NCBI GenBank assembly: GCA_905234775.1
Contig: CAJOJC010000023.1
Coordinates: forward strand, 1-18,023
Source of the DNA: an uncultured Bacteroidales bacterium
GTDB taxonomy: Bacteria; Bacteroidota; Bacteroidia; Bacteroidales; UBA932
Reading direction: 5' to 3'
DNA: 18,023 nt
The translations under genes were made by a program, and so were the position numbers. Under the pieces are notes generated by a model. The model was not told the origin of the DNA. It saw nothing but the letters and a program-made list of their open reading frames with translations, and ran no database searches. Numbering within the stretch: the stretch's first letter is position 1; the number at the start of each line of letters is the position of its first letter. This document shows, piece by piece, positions 17,084 to 18,023 of this stretch.

Positions 17084-18023
17084 TACTTTTGTTTTTCCGA
17101 ACGACCTCTCCCTCTGAGAGGACTCCAGTCGCTCCGCTCCTTCCGGCCCCTTCCATCGTTATCTTCGTCCTGCTTCGCAGAACTCGCTTCCGACGGACGC
17201 CTACCCCCTGCCCCTGTCCGGGGGTGGACAGGCCTCTCAGAGGGAGAGGTCGTTCGTTCAGCAACGCGGAGTTTTGCGCTCCGGGCGCGAGTATTTGCGG
17301 CAATTTCATCCTCTTCTGGGAGGATGGGTTTGCGGTTGACGGCCTCGAAGGGCGTTTCGCTGCGGCCGAAGACGTCTTTCAGGACTTCGCCGTCGATGTT
17401 TCCAGCCTTGATAAAGTTTTTGACCATGCGGTCTTCGAGCGAATGGTAGGTGATTACAACCAGCCTTCCGCCCGGCTTCAGGGCGAGAGCGGCGCCTTCG
17501 AGGAACTTCTCGAGAGAACGCATCTCCTGGTTCACTTCGATACGTAGCGCCTGGTAGACCTTCGCGAGGAATTTGTGCTCAGCGAAAGAAGGCAGGGCGG
17601 CTGCAATGGCATTGTCCAGGTCATCGGTGGTTTCGATAGCCTTCTGGGCGCGGGCTGATACTATCAGCTTCGCTACCTTGCGGGCGTCATCGACCTCACC
17701 GTAAATCCTAAGAATCCTTTCCAATTCTTCTTGCGTATAAGAATTGACAATGTCCGCTGCAGTCGTTGGTCCCTGCACATTCATTCGCATGTCGAGCGGA
17801 GCGCTATAGCGGAACGAGAAGCCTCTTTCCGCCGTATCGAACTGATGCGACGACACACCCAGGTCTGCCAGGATGCCGTCGAACCCTCCCTCCGTTTCCG
17901 TAAGGGAGTAATTATATATGAATCTGAAGTCGTTGTGGATTAGTGTAAACCGAGGGGCGTCGATAGAGTTCTTCAGGGCGTCTTCGTCGCGGTCGAAACT
18001 TACCAGGCGGCCGTCCGGATCAA
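17083..18023 (-). CDS. rsmH: 16S rRNA m4C1402 methyltransferase RsmH (MraW), 5' end outside window, with repeat-derived C-terminal tail
   Basis: RsmH uses S-adenosylmethionine to methylate N4 of C1402 of 16S rRNA. The window holds the last 313 codons. The first roughly 45 residues, including the glycine-rich SAM loop, lie beyond 18023. Visible family blocks are GRLVSFDRDEDAL, GFDGILADLGVSSHQFD, ERGFSFR...LDMRMN, GGRLVVITYHSLEDRMVKNF and the C-terminal TRARSAKLRVAER. In other RsmH proteins the chain ends within a few residues of RSAKLRVAE. Here it continues for 56 more residues (TTSPSERPVHPRTGAGG...SEKQK), nearly all encoded by palindromic element B. The stop overlaps the ftsL start (TAATG). 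The ATG-like internal starts near 17856 are not the true start, because conserved residues are encoded upstream. Confidence 0.95.
   Translation of the reverse strand, partial: DPDGRLVSFDRDEDALKNSIDAPRFTLIHNDFRFIYNYSLTETEGGFDGILADLGVSSHQFDTAERGFSFRYSAPLDMRMNVQGPTTAADIVNSYTQEELERILRIYGEVDDARKVAKLIVSARAQKAIETTDDLDNAIAAALPSFAEHKFLAKVYQALRIEVNQEMRSLEKFLEGAALALKPGGRLVVITYHSLEDRMVKNFIKAGNIDGEVLKDVFGRSETPFEAVNRKPILPEEDEIAANTRARSAKLRVAERTTSPSERPVHPRTGAGGRRPSEASSAKQDEDNDGRGRKERSDWSPLRGRGRSEKQK
17098..17256 (-). repeat. Palindromic element B inside the 3' end of rsmH
   Basis: Bases 17098-17121 and 17233-17256 are perfect 24-bp inverted repeats bounding a 159-bp element. Within it are a hairpin ctgc-ttc-gcag (17170-17180) and an inverted pair cctgtcc/ggacagg near 17213-17231. 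The arm itself holds a near-palindrome, cctctgagagg. The length is exactly 53 codons, and the rsmH frame crosses it without a stop, beginning at the Arg codon of AER. At least one other minus frame and two plus frames are also open. Along the plus strand the order left arm, ccgctc, TTC-loop hairpin, C-rich run, ccgggggtgg, right arm parallels element A (1979-2101). Confidence 0.85.

Overview
The window is a division and cell wall (dcw) cluster from a member of the Bacteroidota, most likely order Bacteroidales. It is GC-rich, and every gene reads on the minus strand, so transcription runs from position 18023 towards position 1. The assignment rests on four things: the gene order rsmH-ftsL-ftsI-murE-mraY-murD-ftsW-murG-murC-ftsQ-ftsA-ftsZ without murF or ddl between, the long periplasmic insertion in MraY, the Bacteroidota-type insertion after the KMSKS loop of GluRS, and a GH92 lipoprotein downstream. 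I cannot name a genus.

From right to left, 18023 to 2101 is one very tight operon of thirteen genes. It encodes 16S rRNA methylation (RsmH), the divisome membrane proteins FtsL, FtsI, FtsW and FtsQ, the cytoplasmic peptidoglycan precursor steps MurE, MurD and MurC, the lipid I and lipid II steps MraY and MurG, and the Z-ring proteins FtsA and FtsZ. Glutamyl-tRNA synthetase (gltX) is coupled to ftsZ through an ATGA overlap. Gaps are 1 to 4 nt and overlaps 1 to 32 nt, so internal promoters are not needed and translational coupling is likely throughout. Downstream of gltX lie rpiB and truB, each preceded by a strong stem-loop, then the N-terminal part of a GH92-type secreted lipoprotein cut by the window edge. 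No stretch of 300 bases lacks a gene.

The cluster is conventional in content, but three things stand out. First, two long palindromic elements (1979-2101 and 17098-17256) share the same internal order of motifs and look like copies of one dispersed family. The second copy is 159 bp, exactly 53 codons without a stop, and is read through as most of a tail added to RsmH. Second, murE and ftsI each carry a reading-frame break, of the same phase, about 800 bp apart. Since both genes are normally essential, sequencing or assembly error is the leading explanation. Third, the three strong stems in the window all end 14 to 15 nt upstream of the next ATG.
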